DNA from: Candidatus Aenigmatarchaeota archaeon
GTDB taxonomy: Archaea; Aenigmatarchaeota; Aenigmatarchaeia; QMZP01
Reading direction: 5' to 3'
Assembly (NCBI GenBank): GCA_016185435.1
Contig: JACPNN010000013.1
Span: forward strand, 55,156-119,155
DNA length: 64,000 bases
Shown here: in pieces, positions 51,938 through 59,678 of the stretch
Position numbering within the stretch: position 1 is the stretch's first letter
Layout of the letters: every line of letters begins with the position of its first letter
Program-made: the position numbers and the translations under genes
The notes under the pieces: model-generated
What the model was told of the DNA's origin: nothing
The model's input: only the letters and a program-made list of their open reading frames with translations
Database searches by the model: none

Positions 51938-52190
51938 CCGCTAAGGAGAGGAGGGGTTGCTTATCCTGATCTCGAGGAAGCCTGATTTGTACTCGCCATT
52001 TATCACAACGGGCCCGTCCTGCTCGTATGGCGTGGACAGGAATGCGCCGGCAATAGCTGCATAGGAATCCGGCGCCAGCAGGGAAAAGGCAAGAAAAGCA
52101 AGCATGAAGGAAATTCTGGCCATCTATAAGTTTCACTCATATCCTTAAATTATTTTCAGCCGGATTCAATTTGCTTTGGCAGGGAAGTGA
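51938..52190 (-). pseudogene. Displaced 5' end and promoter of the 48.9-50.7 kb surface gene
   Basis: About 250 bases match 50522-50775 at roughly 94 percent by eye, covering promoter, start codon (52123) and 60 codons of the signal peptide and mature start (MARISFMLAFLAFSLLAPDS...). Most coding differences are silent or conservative (L/V). The frame ends shortly after as the similarity stops. It lies on the far side of the caspase-like cassette 2. Confidence 0.92.
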
Positions 52191-52247
52191 AAATTAAATT
52201 TTCATCTGCCTGGAATTACAGCAGTGTCAGGCATTTGCCGCAGCATT

Positions 52248-53177
52248 TCACTCTGGAAGGCTGGCCGCCCTTATTTCTTCAAGAAGAGCGGGCAGCTTGC
52301 TGGTAAACATCTCAAAATCCTTCCTGTCGATTTCAGCGAGCATTATATGGCTCACATCTTCCAGAAGAAGGCCTTTTTCAGAGAATGCCGCTCCTGCCAT
52401 AATGTTCCTTTTGTATCTCTCATAGTTTTTGACGGCAAAATCCACTTTTTCGGCGCAGATATCCTTGAGCGAATCAAGGCTGATTTTATGCATCTCCACA
52501 GTAAAATACAAATCAACGATGTCACGCGTTTTGATCCCTCTTCTTGTCAGCAGTGCGCGTATCTTTTCGGAAGCAATCTCACGCAAGTCATAGGCAAGAC
52601 ATTTCTGCTGTTTGTATAAGCCAACATAGTCCGAGAAATACACACGCTCAGTCTCTGAAAATGTGTCTGTATCTGCAAGCGGCAGCATTGTTTTTTCAGT
52701 TATCGGGTACTTTATAACCTCGAGAAAAGTTATCTGGATTTTTATGAATGACTCGGCACCTGTGAATACTGAACGATACCAGATTTTGAAAGTTGCAAGC
52801 TTGTTGTTGCTTCCATGCTCGACATACCTTCTGCTGCCTTTCTGGAGCTTGAAGTCAAAGCCATATTCCGCCGAAAACTCCTCCAAGGTTTTGCCAAAAA
52901 GATTTATCTTTTCAGAGCATATCTTTTTTATCTGGTTCGCAGTTTTATTCCCGAAAATCTCTTGGTTGACAAAAGTAAAGTCGATGTCCCCTGAAATCCT
53001 GTGATAATTCAGGTATACTTTTGAAAGACAGGTGCCGCCTTTGAAGGCATATCCTCTCCATCCTATTCCATGGAGAAGCATGCTCATATAAAAATCCTTT
53101 TCCAGAAGCTCCTCTGACTTCAGCGATGTTTTGCCCTTCAAAAAAGCAATGAATTCCCTCAGCTTTTCCTTGTTCAT
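52248..53177 (-). CDS. abiEii: AbiEii-family nucleotidyltransferase toxin
   Basis: 309 residues with the family opening (LEKDFYMSMLLHGIGW), then AFKGGTCLSKVYLNY and SGDIDFTF, the nucleotidyltransferase GG-T/S...DxD core, and DLREIASEKIRALLTRRGIK, very typical of AbiEii. It is a type IV toxin that modifies target nucleotides or tRNA when the antitoxin is absent. It overlaps the AbiEi gene by four bases (ATGA). Compared with the one at 15.2 kb it is shorter and has its antitoxin. Confidence 0.92.
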   Translation of the reverse strand: MNKEKLREFIAFLKGKTSLKSEELLEKDFYMSMLLHGIGWRGYAFKGGTCLSKVYLNYHRISGDIDFTFVNQEIFGNKTANQIKKICSEKINLFGKTLEEFSAEYGFDFKLQKGSRRYVEHGSNNKLATFKIWYRSVFTGAESFIKIQITFLEVIKYPITEKTMLPLADTDTFSETERVYFSDYVGLYKQQKCLAYDLREIASEKIRALLTRRGIKTRDIVDLYFTVEMHKISLDSLKDICAEKVDFAVKNYERYKRNIMAGAAFSEKGLLLEDVSHIMLAEIDRKDFEMFTSKLPALLEEIRAASLPE

Positions 53178-53827
53178 TTCAGCACCTCAAATATCGTATT
53201 TTTAACGGTTTTGGGATAATTTCTTGCATAATCAGCCGCCTTTCTTTTGCTTATGGCACCTTTGTAGTCGCTTAATAACATAACCACAGATTCTTTGGGC
53301 TTTCCTGAAAGCCTGTACAGATAAACCATGTCAAGCAGTGTTTTTTCGGCATCGCTATATTTTAGCACTGCAGTGTTTGAAGTTTTTGCTTCCCTGATTC
53401 CGAATGAAAACAACCCCTTTTTTATTTTTCTGAACAGGAATTTGGATCCAAGAATATCCATTGGTCTCGTCCTGTTAAAACTGTCATTCAGCACATAATT
53501 TACGGCAAAAATCTCATGAGTGAGATTCAGCATCTTCAGGGCGGTGTTCAGGCCAAAATACCAGTTTTTTATTCCTTTTGCCGCCAGGCCAAGGGAAAGA
53601 AGCTCATTCGCAGAGTATTTTATTGCTCCGGTTTTCTTCTCGTTGTAATCCTTCAGATAATATATCCCGCGGAATATTGTTAGAAGATACCCTTTATTCA
53701 TAAGTCCGACCTTTGTTTTCCTGAAATCAAAGCCGTATTTATCGCATAAATTTTTGAAGTCATGTGTGCTTATTATCTTTTTACCTTTCAGAGAAAATTC
53801 CCGAATTACAATCTCGCCTTTTTTCAT
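53174..53827 (-). CDS. abiEi: AbiEi-family antitoxin/transcriptional regulator
   Basis: 217 residues from ATG 53827 (an ATG four codons earlier is possible). Winged-HTH N-terminus (about 1-70) followed by the AbiEi C-terminal domain: GYLLTIFRGIYYLKD, NWYFGLNTALKMLNLT and TLLDMVYLYR. It represses the operon and counteracts AbiEii. This pair lies upstream of the displaced surface-gene end, and an ATPase remnant flanks its other side. Confidence 0.88.
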   Translation of the reverse strand: MKKGEIVIREFSLKGKKIISTHDFKNLCDKYGFDFRKTKVGLMNKGYLLTIFRGIYYLKDYNEKKTGAIKYSANELLSLGLAAKGIKNWYFGLNTALKMLNLTHEIFAVNYVLNDSFNRTRPMDILGSKFLFRKIKKGLFSFGIREAKTSNTAVLKYSDAEKTLLDMVYLYRLSGKPKESVVMLLSDYKGAISKRKAADYARNYPKTVKNTIFEVLK

Positions 53828-53889
53828 ATTATAAATCACCTGATAAGTTGATTTCTAATATATAATGAATTCAGGAATTTATAAAGGTT

Positions 53890-54073
53890 TGATTGCTTCC
53901 TTCAGGAAAAAGGCGTAATAGGCCAGAATGGCACAAAAAGCCTGCTGAAATCCATGGGCATATACGGCCTGAAAAAGGGCATATTGGTGACCAGAAACAC
54001 CATCGGGAAAAGGAGAATAAAGGGGAAGGATGTTCTTTTCGTCCCGGCATGGCTGTTCCTGCTTGCTGCATGA
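53890..54073 (+). pseudogene. 3' remnant of an archaeal AAA ATPase (DUF4143/DUF234-like) gene
   Basis: One frame reads GQNGTKSLLKSMGIYGLKKG, then ILVTRNTIGKRRIKGKDV and LFVPAWLFLLAA with stop at 54071-54073. This resembles the C-terminus of archaeal ATP-binding proteins of the DUF4143/DUF234 type, which end in a (I/V)xVT(R/K)...IP(x)WxxLL pattern. No start or upstream part is present. It lies head-to-head beside the AbiE pair, so it is probably what remains after that pair entered or recombined. Confidence 0.65.
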
Positions 54074-54099
54074 TTTAAATTTTTGCTACAAGTATACTT

Positions 54100-54963
54100 A
54101 TGAAAAACCTGGACCTTCAGAAGCTTCATGCAGGCAAGAGGTTAGAGGTTGCCGTTACAGGCTACGATAGGGGCACTTCGCATCCTTATTCCATGCCCCC
54201 AACGAAACGCGGACAATACAGGATAATCATGGCGCAATATGAAACCATGCCCCAGATAGGCGACAGGATTACAATAGAACTGGTAACCTGTGCGAGAAGG
54301 GAAGCGGTAGGAAAAATTTTGGATAACCATGGCTGCCGGTTTAAGGAAGGCGACAAATTCCACATAGATGTGTCATCGCCTTACCTTGAGGATGCAAGGG
54401 ACAGGTATTCTCCCCATATCAATTTCGGGGACCCGCCTAACGGGATATGCGAATTGAGCGCTATCATAAAGCGTGTCAGGCGCTCCAAATTGGAAATGAC
54501 TGGCAGGTATGGTCACAAGAAAATTGAGGCTGAGATAGAGCAGAAAATAAAAAAAGCTGGCAAAGGGCCCCTGCTCATAGCCTCGCCCTCCCACAGGGCA
54601 TACAGGCTCAATGGCAATGAAATCTTCATCGGCCTGGCTGGCAGGGAAGCCGAAAATATTTCCCTTGATGATGTGAAAAAGCGGTATTATGGGATAGGAG
54701 CATCAGGAGGCGTTCTCATAATAGCCGATGAATCGCATTCAGTGACTCTGGGCAGAGATGGAAGCAGATGGAAGCAATTGAACAGAAATGTACAGGAAGC
54801 TGTGGCTGCTCATGCTGAAGCGAGGAAGGGGGACATACCTATAGTATTGGTCCGGGATTGTTTGGACGGCTTCAGGAAAGAGCTTGAAGGTTACGGATTC
54901 GAAATGGAGCTTCTTGAGGAGAAAGGAATGAGAGGCGCTATAAGAGCATATTCCTCTGATTGA
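54100..54963 (+). CDS. Hypothetical protein with OB/TRAM-like N-terminal part
   Basis: 287 residues, soluble. The N-terminal 100 residues are beta-rich with KRLEVAVTGYDRGTSHPYSM and a later GDRITIELVTCARREAVGKI, which fits an OB or TRAM-like small barrel. The C-terminal half is alpha/beta with GVLIIADESHSVTL and IPIVLVRDCLD, nucleotide- or ligand-binding in appearance. I cannot name a family. A TATA-like ATTTAAATTTT lies about 30 bases upstream. Confidence 0.72.
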   Translation: MKNLDLQKLHAGKRLEVAVTGYDRGTSHPYSMPPTKRGQYRIIMAQYETMPQIGDRITIELVTCARREAVGKILDNHGCRFKEGDKFHIDVSSPYLEDARDRYSPHINFGDPPNGICELSAIIKRVRRSKLEMTGRYGHKKIEAEIEQKIKKAGKGPLLIASPSHRAYRLNGNEIFIGLAGREAENISLDDVKKRYYGIGASGGVLIIADESHSVTLGRDGSRWKQLNRNVQEAVAAHAEARKGDIPIVLVRDCLDGFRKELEGYGFEMELLEEKGMRGAIRAYSSD

Positions 54964-55032
54964 TGTCCCGGGTTTTGCTTTCTCAACCTTTTTATCCCCC
55001 ATTCCAATACTTAACCATCGCATGAGGCAAGG

Positions 55033-55527
55033 ATGGAAAAGCTGCTGATTGTAGGGATAGATCCAGGAACAACAACGGCCATTGCATGCTTAGACATACA
55101 TGGCAGCCTTGTCCTCTCCCGGAGCGGCAGGAATATGACAAGGGGTGAGGTTGTAAAAATGGTCAACAGGACTGGAAAGCCTTTCATAGTCGCTTCAGAC
55201 ATCTTCCCCCCGCCCAAAAAGGTGGAAAAGATAGCCGCTTCCTTCTCGGCCATGCTGATACACCCGGAAGAGAATCCTAAAAGAAAGAAAAAGGTGGAAA
55301 AGATAAAGGAAATGGATATTAGGAAGCATCCGAACAAGCACGAAAAGGATGCGATGGCCGCGGCCCTTTATGCCTACAAGAGGATAAGGCCCGAGATAAA
55401 CAAGATCGAGCAGGAACTGAAGAGGAGAAGGATGAAGGCAGACCTGGAGCACATTGTCTTCCGTGTGCTTGCGCGCCGCGAAAGGATATCATCAGTCCTC
55501 GAAGCCATATCCTCCGCAGAGCTATAA
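55033..55527 (+). CDS. Short DUF460/RuvC-like nuclease-fold protein
   Basis: 164 residues. Begins LIVGIDPGTTTAIACLD (first catalytic Asp, RNase H/RuvC fold), then IVASDIFPPPKKVEKIA and, near residue 100-110, KHEKDAMAAALYAYKR, matching the archaeal DUF460 N-terminal domain motifs (D...D...D). Members are usually several hundred residues long with coiled coils after this domain; here only about 60 residues follow. It is a complete frame with an AGG before the ATG, so perhaps a short form. Possibly a nuclease or a DNA-structure-binding protein. Confidence 0.8.
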   Translation: MEKLLIVGIDPGTTTAIACLDIHGSLVLSRSGRNMTRGEVVKMVNRTGKPFIVASDIFPPPKKVEKIAASFSAMLIHPEENPKRKKKVEKIKEMDIRKHPNKHEKDAMAAALYAYKRIRPEINKIEQELKRRRMKADLEHIVFRVLARRERISSVLEAISSAEL

Positions 55528-55625
55528 AGCCTGTGAAGGATGGGTGAAGCCTGCGTGAAGAGCCGAGTCATGCTTTCAGGAGAAAAAGCTCAAGTAAAGG
55601 ACATAAGCAGGCTTGCATAAATCTA

Positions 55626-56204
55626 ATGATGGCAGGCATTTCTCCGGGCAAAAGGAACAGGGCCCTCTATGAGACTCTGGCATTTCTTTTGAGGCTCCTG
55701 ATACTTGTCATGCCTCTCTATCTAATACTCTACTTTTCTGTGGATCTGACTTCACTTACAAACCTGGTCGCATGGGAAGCTTCAGTCGTGCTCGAAACGA
55801 TGGGCTATCAAGTGGAGAGGACAGGCTCATTCATGTTAGTCCACGGCGGCAGCTATCCCCAGCCCTTCAGGTTCTACATATCCCCTGACTCCAGCGGCTG
55901 GAAAAGCCTCCTCCTGCTCTCGGCCCTCATCATCGCCGTGCCTAAGGTCAGCTGGAAAAAGAGGTCTATAGGCCTTGCTATAGGCCTCCCTATAGTCTGG
56001 CTCGGCAACCTGGCGAGGGTCGTTTCCATAGTCGTGATAGAGAGGTCATACGGCCTCGAAGCAGGCATGCTCGCCCATGATATGCTGTGGAGGTTCGGCC
56101 TCTCCATATTGGTCCTTTCCATATGGCTGGGTTGGATGCATTATTTGCCGGAACAGCACAGATGGCAGAGGCCAAAAAGGGGTATAAGCCAGCGTGACAA
56201 ATAA
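55626..56204 (+). CDS. Exosortase/archaeosortase-like membrane protease with Ser at the Cys position
   Basis: 192 residues, about five to six membrane helices. The archaeosortase core has ISPDSSGWKSLLLLSA (usual Cys position at residue 89 is Ser), GNLARVVSIVVI (catalytic Arg131) and LAHDMLWR (catalytic His151). Exo- and archaeosortases use Cys-Arg-His to cut and relink C-terminal signals of surface proteins, and many other such proteins are encoded in this window. It is coupled with the gene at 56210 by five bases. The serine may keep or change activity. Confidence 0.82.
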   Translation: MMAGISPGKRNRALYETLAFLLRLLILVMPLYLILYFSVDLTSLTNLVAWEASVVLETMGYQVERTGSFMLVHGGSYPQPFRFYISPDSSGWKSLLLLSALIIAVPKVSWKKRSIGLAIGLPIVWLGNLARVVSIVVIERSYGLEAGMLAHDMLWRFGLSILVLSIWLGWMHYLPEQHRWQRPKRGISQRDK

Positions 56205-56209
56205 TAATC

Positions 56210-56869
56210 ATGCACATAGACTGGATAGTCAGCATAACCATATTCCTTGTTGCCATTGCATATGCGTTTTCATACTATGTGTCCTTCTTCGATACGGGTC
56301 TTGAAGCGGACCCGGATGCGGCATTTGAAGCCATTATGAAGGAATTGAAAACAGAGGTGATAGAGACGCCGGCCATATTCGAAACCAGTGAGCCGGAGGG
56401 GTTCAGGCTCATTTATTCTCCTTTCCCGTTTGAGGCCCCGCAAGAAGACATAAGGGTGCATGATTCGGAAGGAAAGAAACTGGGCTGCATGCTTGCAGGG
56501 GGAAGATTATACTGGCTGGCAAACACATCGATAGGCAGGAACCGTTACAGGGTTTCCTTTGCCAACGGGACGGCTGGAGGCTGCAGCTCCTTCTTCCAGG
56601 CTGCTAACGAATCTCTTGCTTCCCTTATGCTGCAGGAAAGGGGCATGGAGTTTTCCAGGGAGAAAATAGAAAGGCTGATGGCCTCTGGCTATGAATCCCT
56701 CAAGAAAAGCCTTGGGCTTCCTGATTTCAGGCTTGAGCTTGAGGCAGGAGGCAGCAGAAGCTCTTATGGACAGGCCTTGCCCGGGAACAGGAACATATTT
56801 TCAAGGGAGTCAAAAGGCCGGGTTTATGAGACCGGGGAAAAGGTTTCCTTAAGGATGATGGTCTGGTAG
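56210..56869 (+). CDS. Membrane-anchored protein paired with archaeosortase
   Basis: 219 residues. Opens with MHIDWIVSITIFLVAIAYAF, a short N-terminal helix as found in many archaeal single-pass proteins placed next to archaeosortases, then an exported beta-rich domain with two Cys (LGCMLAGGR and GGCSSFF). No family name. It lies five bases after the archaeosortase gene and ends by overlapping (21 bases) the convergent GH23-like gene. Confidence 0.78.
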   Translation: MHIDWIVSITIFLVAIAYAFSYYVSFFDTGLEADPDAAFEAIMKELKTEVIETPAIFETSEPEGFRLIYSPFPFEAPQEDIRVHDSEGKKLGCMLAGGRLYWLANTSIGRNRYRVSFANGTAGGCSSFFQAANESLASLMLQERGMEFSREKIERLMASGYESLKKSLGLPDFRLELEAGGSRSSYGQALPGNRNIFSRESKGRVYETGEKVSLRMMVW

Positions 56870-57655
56870 CTGCCTGTAATAGCCCTTCCTGAGAAGGTTC
56901 ATCACTTTTGATGCGTATTCTTTCTTACCATTATATGCTTCAAGCATCTCTCGCTCGGTTTTCATTCCAGTCACATTGCAGTTTGCATCGAATTTCATTC
57001 TCTTGTGCCCGTCCCAATCAATTCCAGACTCTATGCTTAATCCGGCATCTATTCCCGTCCCTCTGTAATCCCATTCGCCGGCATGCTTCCCGGCAGGGCT
57101 GACTTCCCTGAGCTCAGGGTAGCCACCCTCAGGTATCCCGCATTCCCGCTTCTCTCTGCCTGACATGACGCCGAGGGCCCCTTTTGGGAAGCTGTCCTTG
57201 TTCGATATCTGCATGGGATCGTTCAGCCATGCATGGAAAGGATCTTCTTTCCATTCCTTTTCCCTGTATTTGCCCCCTGACTCTGTCAGTGCCTGGGCCT
57301 TGATGAGGTTCGGGCTGATGCAGGTGTAGCCCGGAAGGCCCTCATTCAGCCTGTTCAGGGAATCTGTGTAATCGATAATCAGGCCGTCATGGACAGAGTA
57401 TATGGGATTTTCGAACCCGGGGAATGTCATAAGCTTCCTCTCCTTCTGCTTCCTCTGATCCTCCTCTGAGCCGCAATATCCTGCTGCCTGGGTTTGCAGC
57501 CTGGCGCTGGCTCCAGGAAGCTGTATGGAGCCTGACAAATAGGCCCCAACGGAAGCTGCTGCAAGGCCTATGCCTATGGCTGCCCCTGCAACTCTCCCTA
57601 TCCTCCTGGCCCTGTCGGCATCCCTATGGATGGCCATCTGCCTTTTCCCGAACAT
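56849..57655 (-). CDS. GH23/SLT-like (lysozyme-fold) protein
   Basis: 268 residues. N-terminal membrane helix or signal (about residues 18-45, VAGAAIGIGLAAASVGAYLS) and an exported domain of the lytic-transglycosylase type: SPNLIKAQALTESGGKY (catalytic-type Glu), NDPMQISNKDS, DAGLSIESGI and EMLEAYNGKKEYASKV, the order found in SLT/GH23 proteins. Most archaea lack murein, so substrate is unclear; it could target bacterial walls, or act on pseudomurein-like or polysaccharide material. Cys pairs near 60 and 170. Confidence 0.8.
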   Translation of the reverse strand: MFGKRQMAIHRDADRARRIGRVAGAAIGIGLAAASVGAYLSGSIQLPGASARLQTQAAGYCGSEEDQRKQKERKLMTFPGFENPIYSVHDGLIIDYTDSLNRLNEGLPGYTCISPNLIKAQALTESGGKYREKEWKEDPFHAWLNDPMQISNKDSFPKGALGVMSGREKRECGIPEGGYPELREVSPAGKHAGEWDYRGTGIDAGLSIESGIDWDGHKRMKFDANCNVTGMKTEREMLEAYNGKKEYASKVMNLLRKGYYRQLPDHHP

Positions 57656-57794
57656 AATCAGCCTATAGATTTATCATATAGTAGTGACAAGGGTTTAAAT
57701 ACTTTGCCCTATAGGTAGACGTGCCATCTATACTACTTTTGCCTATAAACCGGCTCTATAGAAAGCCATTCTCTGCCCAGAATATGAAATCATA

Positions 57795-58079
57795 TCAGCG
57801 TATGGCACGCGAGTATGTCACAAAGCTGTTATCTATTTTTTCTGCAAGGTCGGCTTGCACTGCAATTTTGTAGACCTCTCTATACTGATCATTCTCAAAA
57901 AATTCCTTAATTTTGCGAGGGCCAATATTATCAAATTTGTGCTGGTATTTTTCAAGATGAACGCGCGGATCTTCTCCTCCTTTCAGCGCTCTAAGCAGCT
58001 GGGGGTCGTCTTTGAATACTTCTTCCGCTTGCTCAAGAAGTTCCGTCTCCGGAGAATATGGCCTCTTGACTGATGTCAT
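57795..58079 (-). CDS. Hypothetical small charged protein
   Basis: 94 residues from ATG 58079. Helical, highly charged (EQAEEVFKDDPQLLRALKGG, FENDQYREVYKIAVQADLAE). TATA-like CTTTATATGTA about 25 bases upstream, so leaderless. A longer frame to 58127 lacks support. The IS5 fragment is divergent next to it. No homologue recognised. Confidence 0.65.
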   Translation of the reverse strand: MTSVKRPYSPETELLEQAEEVFKDDPQLLRALKGGEDPRVHLEKYQHKFDNIGPRKIKEFFENDQYREVYKIAVQADLAEKIDNSFVTYSRAIR

Positions 58080-58128
58080 ATAGCACCTTCGCATGAATAC
58101 ATATAAAGTTTTTGGCGGCGTATACACA

Positions 58129-58341
58129 GCTCACATACCGCACCGGGGCGACAAACGGAAACGCAGGAAGGTGCCAGGCTATCGCAAGCGTGCAAGGAGA
58201 TGGGTTGTCGAGAGGACTCACTCGTGGATGAACAGGTTCAGGCGGCTCCTCGTGAGATGGGAGAAGAAGCTGAACAACTACACGGCAATGCTGCACCTTG
58301 CATGCGCCTGGATAACCTTCAGCCAGTCGGGATTGTTTTGA
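58129..58341 (+). mobile_element. IS5-family transposase, C-terminal fragment
   Basis: In frame +, ARRWVVERTHSWMNRFRR then LLVRWEKKLNNYTAMLHL matches the C-terminal DDE-transposase end of IS5-type elements, including the catalytic Glu of WVVERT. The upstream residues (GDKRKRRKVPGYRKR) also fit. No N-terminal half or terminal inverted repeat is visible, so this is a relic of about 70 codons. Confidence 0.85.
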
Positions 58342-58465
58342 CAGCGCTTGGCATGCCATAAAGCACGGCAATGATTAGGCGCACCTATGCGGAAACCTCA
58401 TAAAATGCCATGGATAGCGACAGCACAAATATCTGTTGATTGGTTTTATCTGTTTTTCAGAAATA

Positions 58466-58651
58466 TTATGGGTCGATTGTTGATAATTGGTGGGTTACCA
58501 AGGGGGATTTTTTCCTGAGATGGAGGATGATTGCCAAAGGAAGGGCTATCAACGCTATTCCGAGTATAATGTGCGCTAAAAGAGCAAAATCCCTGGTAAG
58601 AGCAAACCCTGCGGCCATGCTTGGCGTCACCCAATAGAAATTTAGCCTCAA
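58466..58651 (-). CDS. Weakly supported short membrane ORF
   Basis: A 61-codon frame beginning with TTG, hydrophobic in the middle (LLAHIILGIALIALPLAIIL), with a basic end. It could be a membrane-protein fragment or a chance frame; no ribosome-binding site or family. Confidence 0.25.
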   Translation of the reverse strand: MRLNFYWVTPSMAAGFALTRDFALLAHIILGIALIALPLAIILHLRKKSPLVTHQLSTIDP

Positions 58652-58752
58652 GCCTCTAAATAAGCAGAGCAGTTTCCAAAAGGATAGCTAGGAAATTTAA
58701 CTCCGGCCTGCAAATAAATAACTGGTTTCCAAAAAGATAGTAATGGTTTTGT

Positions 58753-59106
58753 ATGTCAAAATGCCCGGTTTTCGATGTTGCAGGCCTTGTAGGCAAGAAG
58801 TGGACAATAGCCCTCATTCAGGAAGTGGATTTCTATGGCAATGAAGGCTTCAACTCCCTCTTCAGGAGGATGGGGAAGATCAGCCCCAAGGTGCTGACAA
58901 TGAGGCTGAGGGGCCTTGAAAGGAGAGGGATAATAGAGAGGGCCGTGAACAACGGAGGCGGCCTTGAGAGAACATCATACAGGCTGACAGGGAGAGGCAG
59001 GGAGCTGCAGGGTATTATATCCTCCCTGAAAAAATGGAACTCGGCCAATGGGGAAACGGCTGCAGACTGCTACAAGAAGGAGTGTGCTGCCTGCGCCTAT
59101 TACTGA
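58753..59106 (+). CDS. HxlR-family winged-HTH regulator
   Basis: 117 residues. Starts MSKCPVFDVAGLVGKKWTIA, the HxlR-type Cys and GGKWT/LI helix, then FNSLFRRMGKISPKVLTMRL and RTSYRLTGRGREL, the wing. The lone N-terminal Cys could sense oxidants, as in HypR/QorR-type members. C-terminal CYKKECAACAYY adds three or four Cys and may bind metal. It is 56 bases upstream of an OsmC-like gene, so it likely regulates it. TATA-like elements lie upstream. Confidence 0.92.
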   Translation: MSKCPVFDVAGLVGKKWTIALIQEVDFYGNEGFNSLFRRMGKISPKVLTMRLRGLERRGIIERAVNNGGGLERTSYRLTGRGRELQGIISSLKKWNSANGETAADCYKKECAACAYY

Positions 59107-59161
59107 GGCCTGCTGCTCTCAAAAATCATTGGAATTTGGAGTGAATAAGCAAGTGGCGAAA

Positions 59162-59677
59162 ATGAATAATATTGACCTTGAAAAAGTAGAGAAGTTTGTC
59201 AAAGAAGTGAGTCAGGACAGGACCAAAGCCATCAAAGAAAAGAAGATTGAAGGCATCTGGAATTTTACCGAAGGGGAGCCGCAGTTCAGGGCAGAGCCTG
59301 AACATGGGCAAGGGAAAACAGTAATAGAGGCAGACGCTCCGACTTTTCTGGGAGGCTCCGGCATAAGGCCTGACCCTGTGCAGTACTGCCTTTACGGACT
59401 GGCAGCGTGCTTCGCCCAGACGTTTGCTTCAGTGGCCGCTGAGAAGGGGGTTGAGCTGAAGTCCCTGAAAGTCGCTGCCGAGAACAGGGTTAATCTTGCC
59501 AAATCCCTTGGCCTGGGGGATGAGCCCATTGTCGAGAAAGCCAAATTGACATTCTCTGCCAGCGCCGGCGACATGTCGAGAATGAAGGAAATAGGGGAGG
59601 AGGCAAGGGAAAGGTGCCCTGGAGTTTACTGCCTCACCAATCCTATAAAACTGGAGATAGAAATGAAGGAGATATGA
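59162..59677 (+). CDS. OsmC-like peroxiredoxin-family protein
   Basis: 171 residues from ATG 59162; a longer frame to 59048 runs inside the HxlR gene. OsmC/Ohr-type fold: VQYCLYGLAACFAQTFA (first Cys) and ARERCPGVYCLTNPIKLEI (second Cys area), with KGVELKSLKVAAENRV. OsmC and Ohr reduce organic hydroperoxides with such Cys pairs. With the HxlR gene upstream it suggests an oxidative-stress unit; the Met-rich gene is directly downstream. Confidence 0.88.
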   Translation: MNNIDLEKVEKFVKEVSQDRTKAIKEKKIEGIWNFTEGEPQFRAEPEHGQGKTVIEADAPTFLGGSGIRPDPVQYCLYGLAACFAQTFASVAAEKGVELKSLKVAAENRVNLAKSLGLGDEPIVEKAKLTFSASAGDMSRMKEIGEEARERCPGVYCLTNPIKLEIEMKEI

Positions 59678-59678
59678 T

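Noticed and set aside
55539-55619. 26-codon ORF between the DUF460-like and archaeosortase genes
   Set aside because: Too short, no ribosome-binding site, no recognisable composition.
57661-57794. TATAG-rich intergenic repeats near the GH23-like gene
   Set aside because: Several CCTATA(G) words occur, but spacing is irregular and no clear array or palindrome stands out.
58440-58637. 65-codon forward ORF beside the IS fragment
   Set aside because: No motif and not supported by position; likely non-coding.
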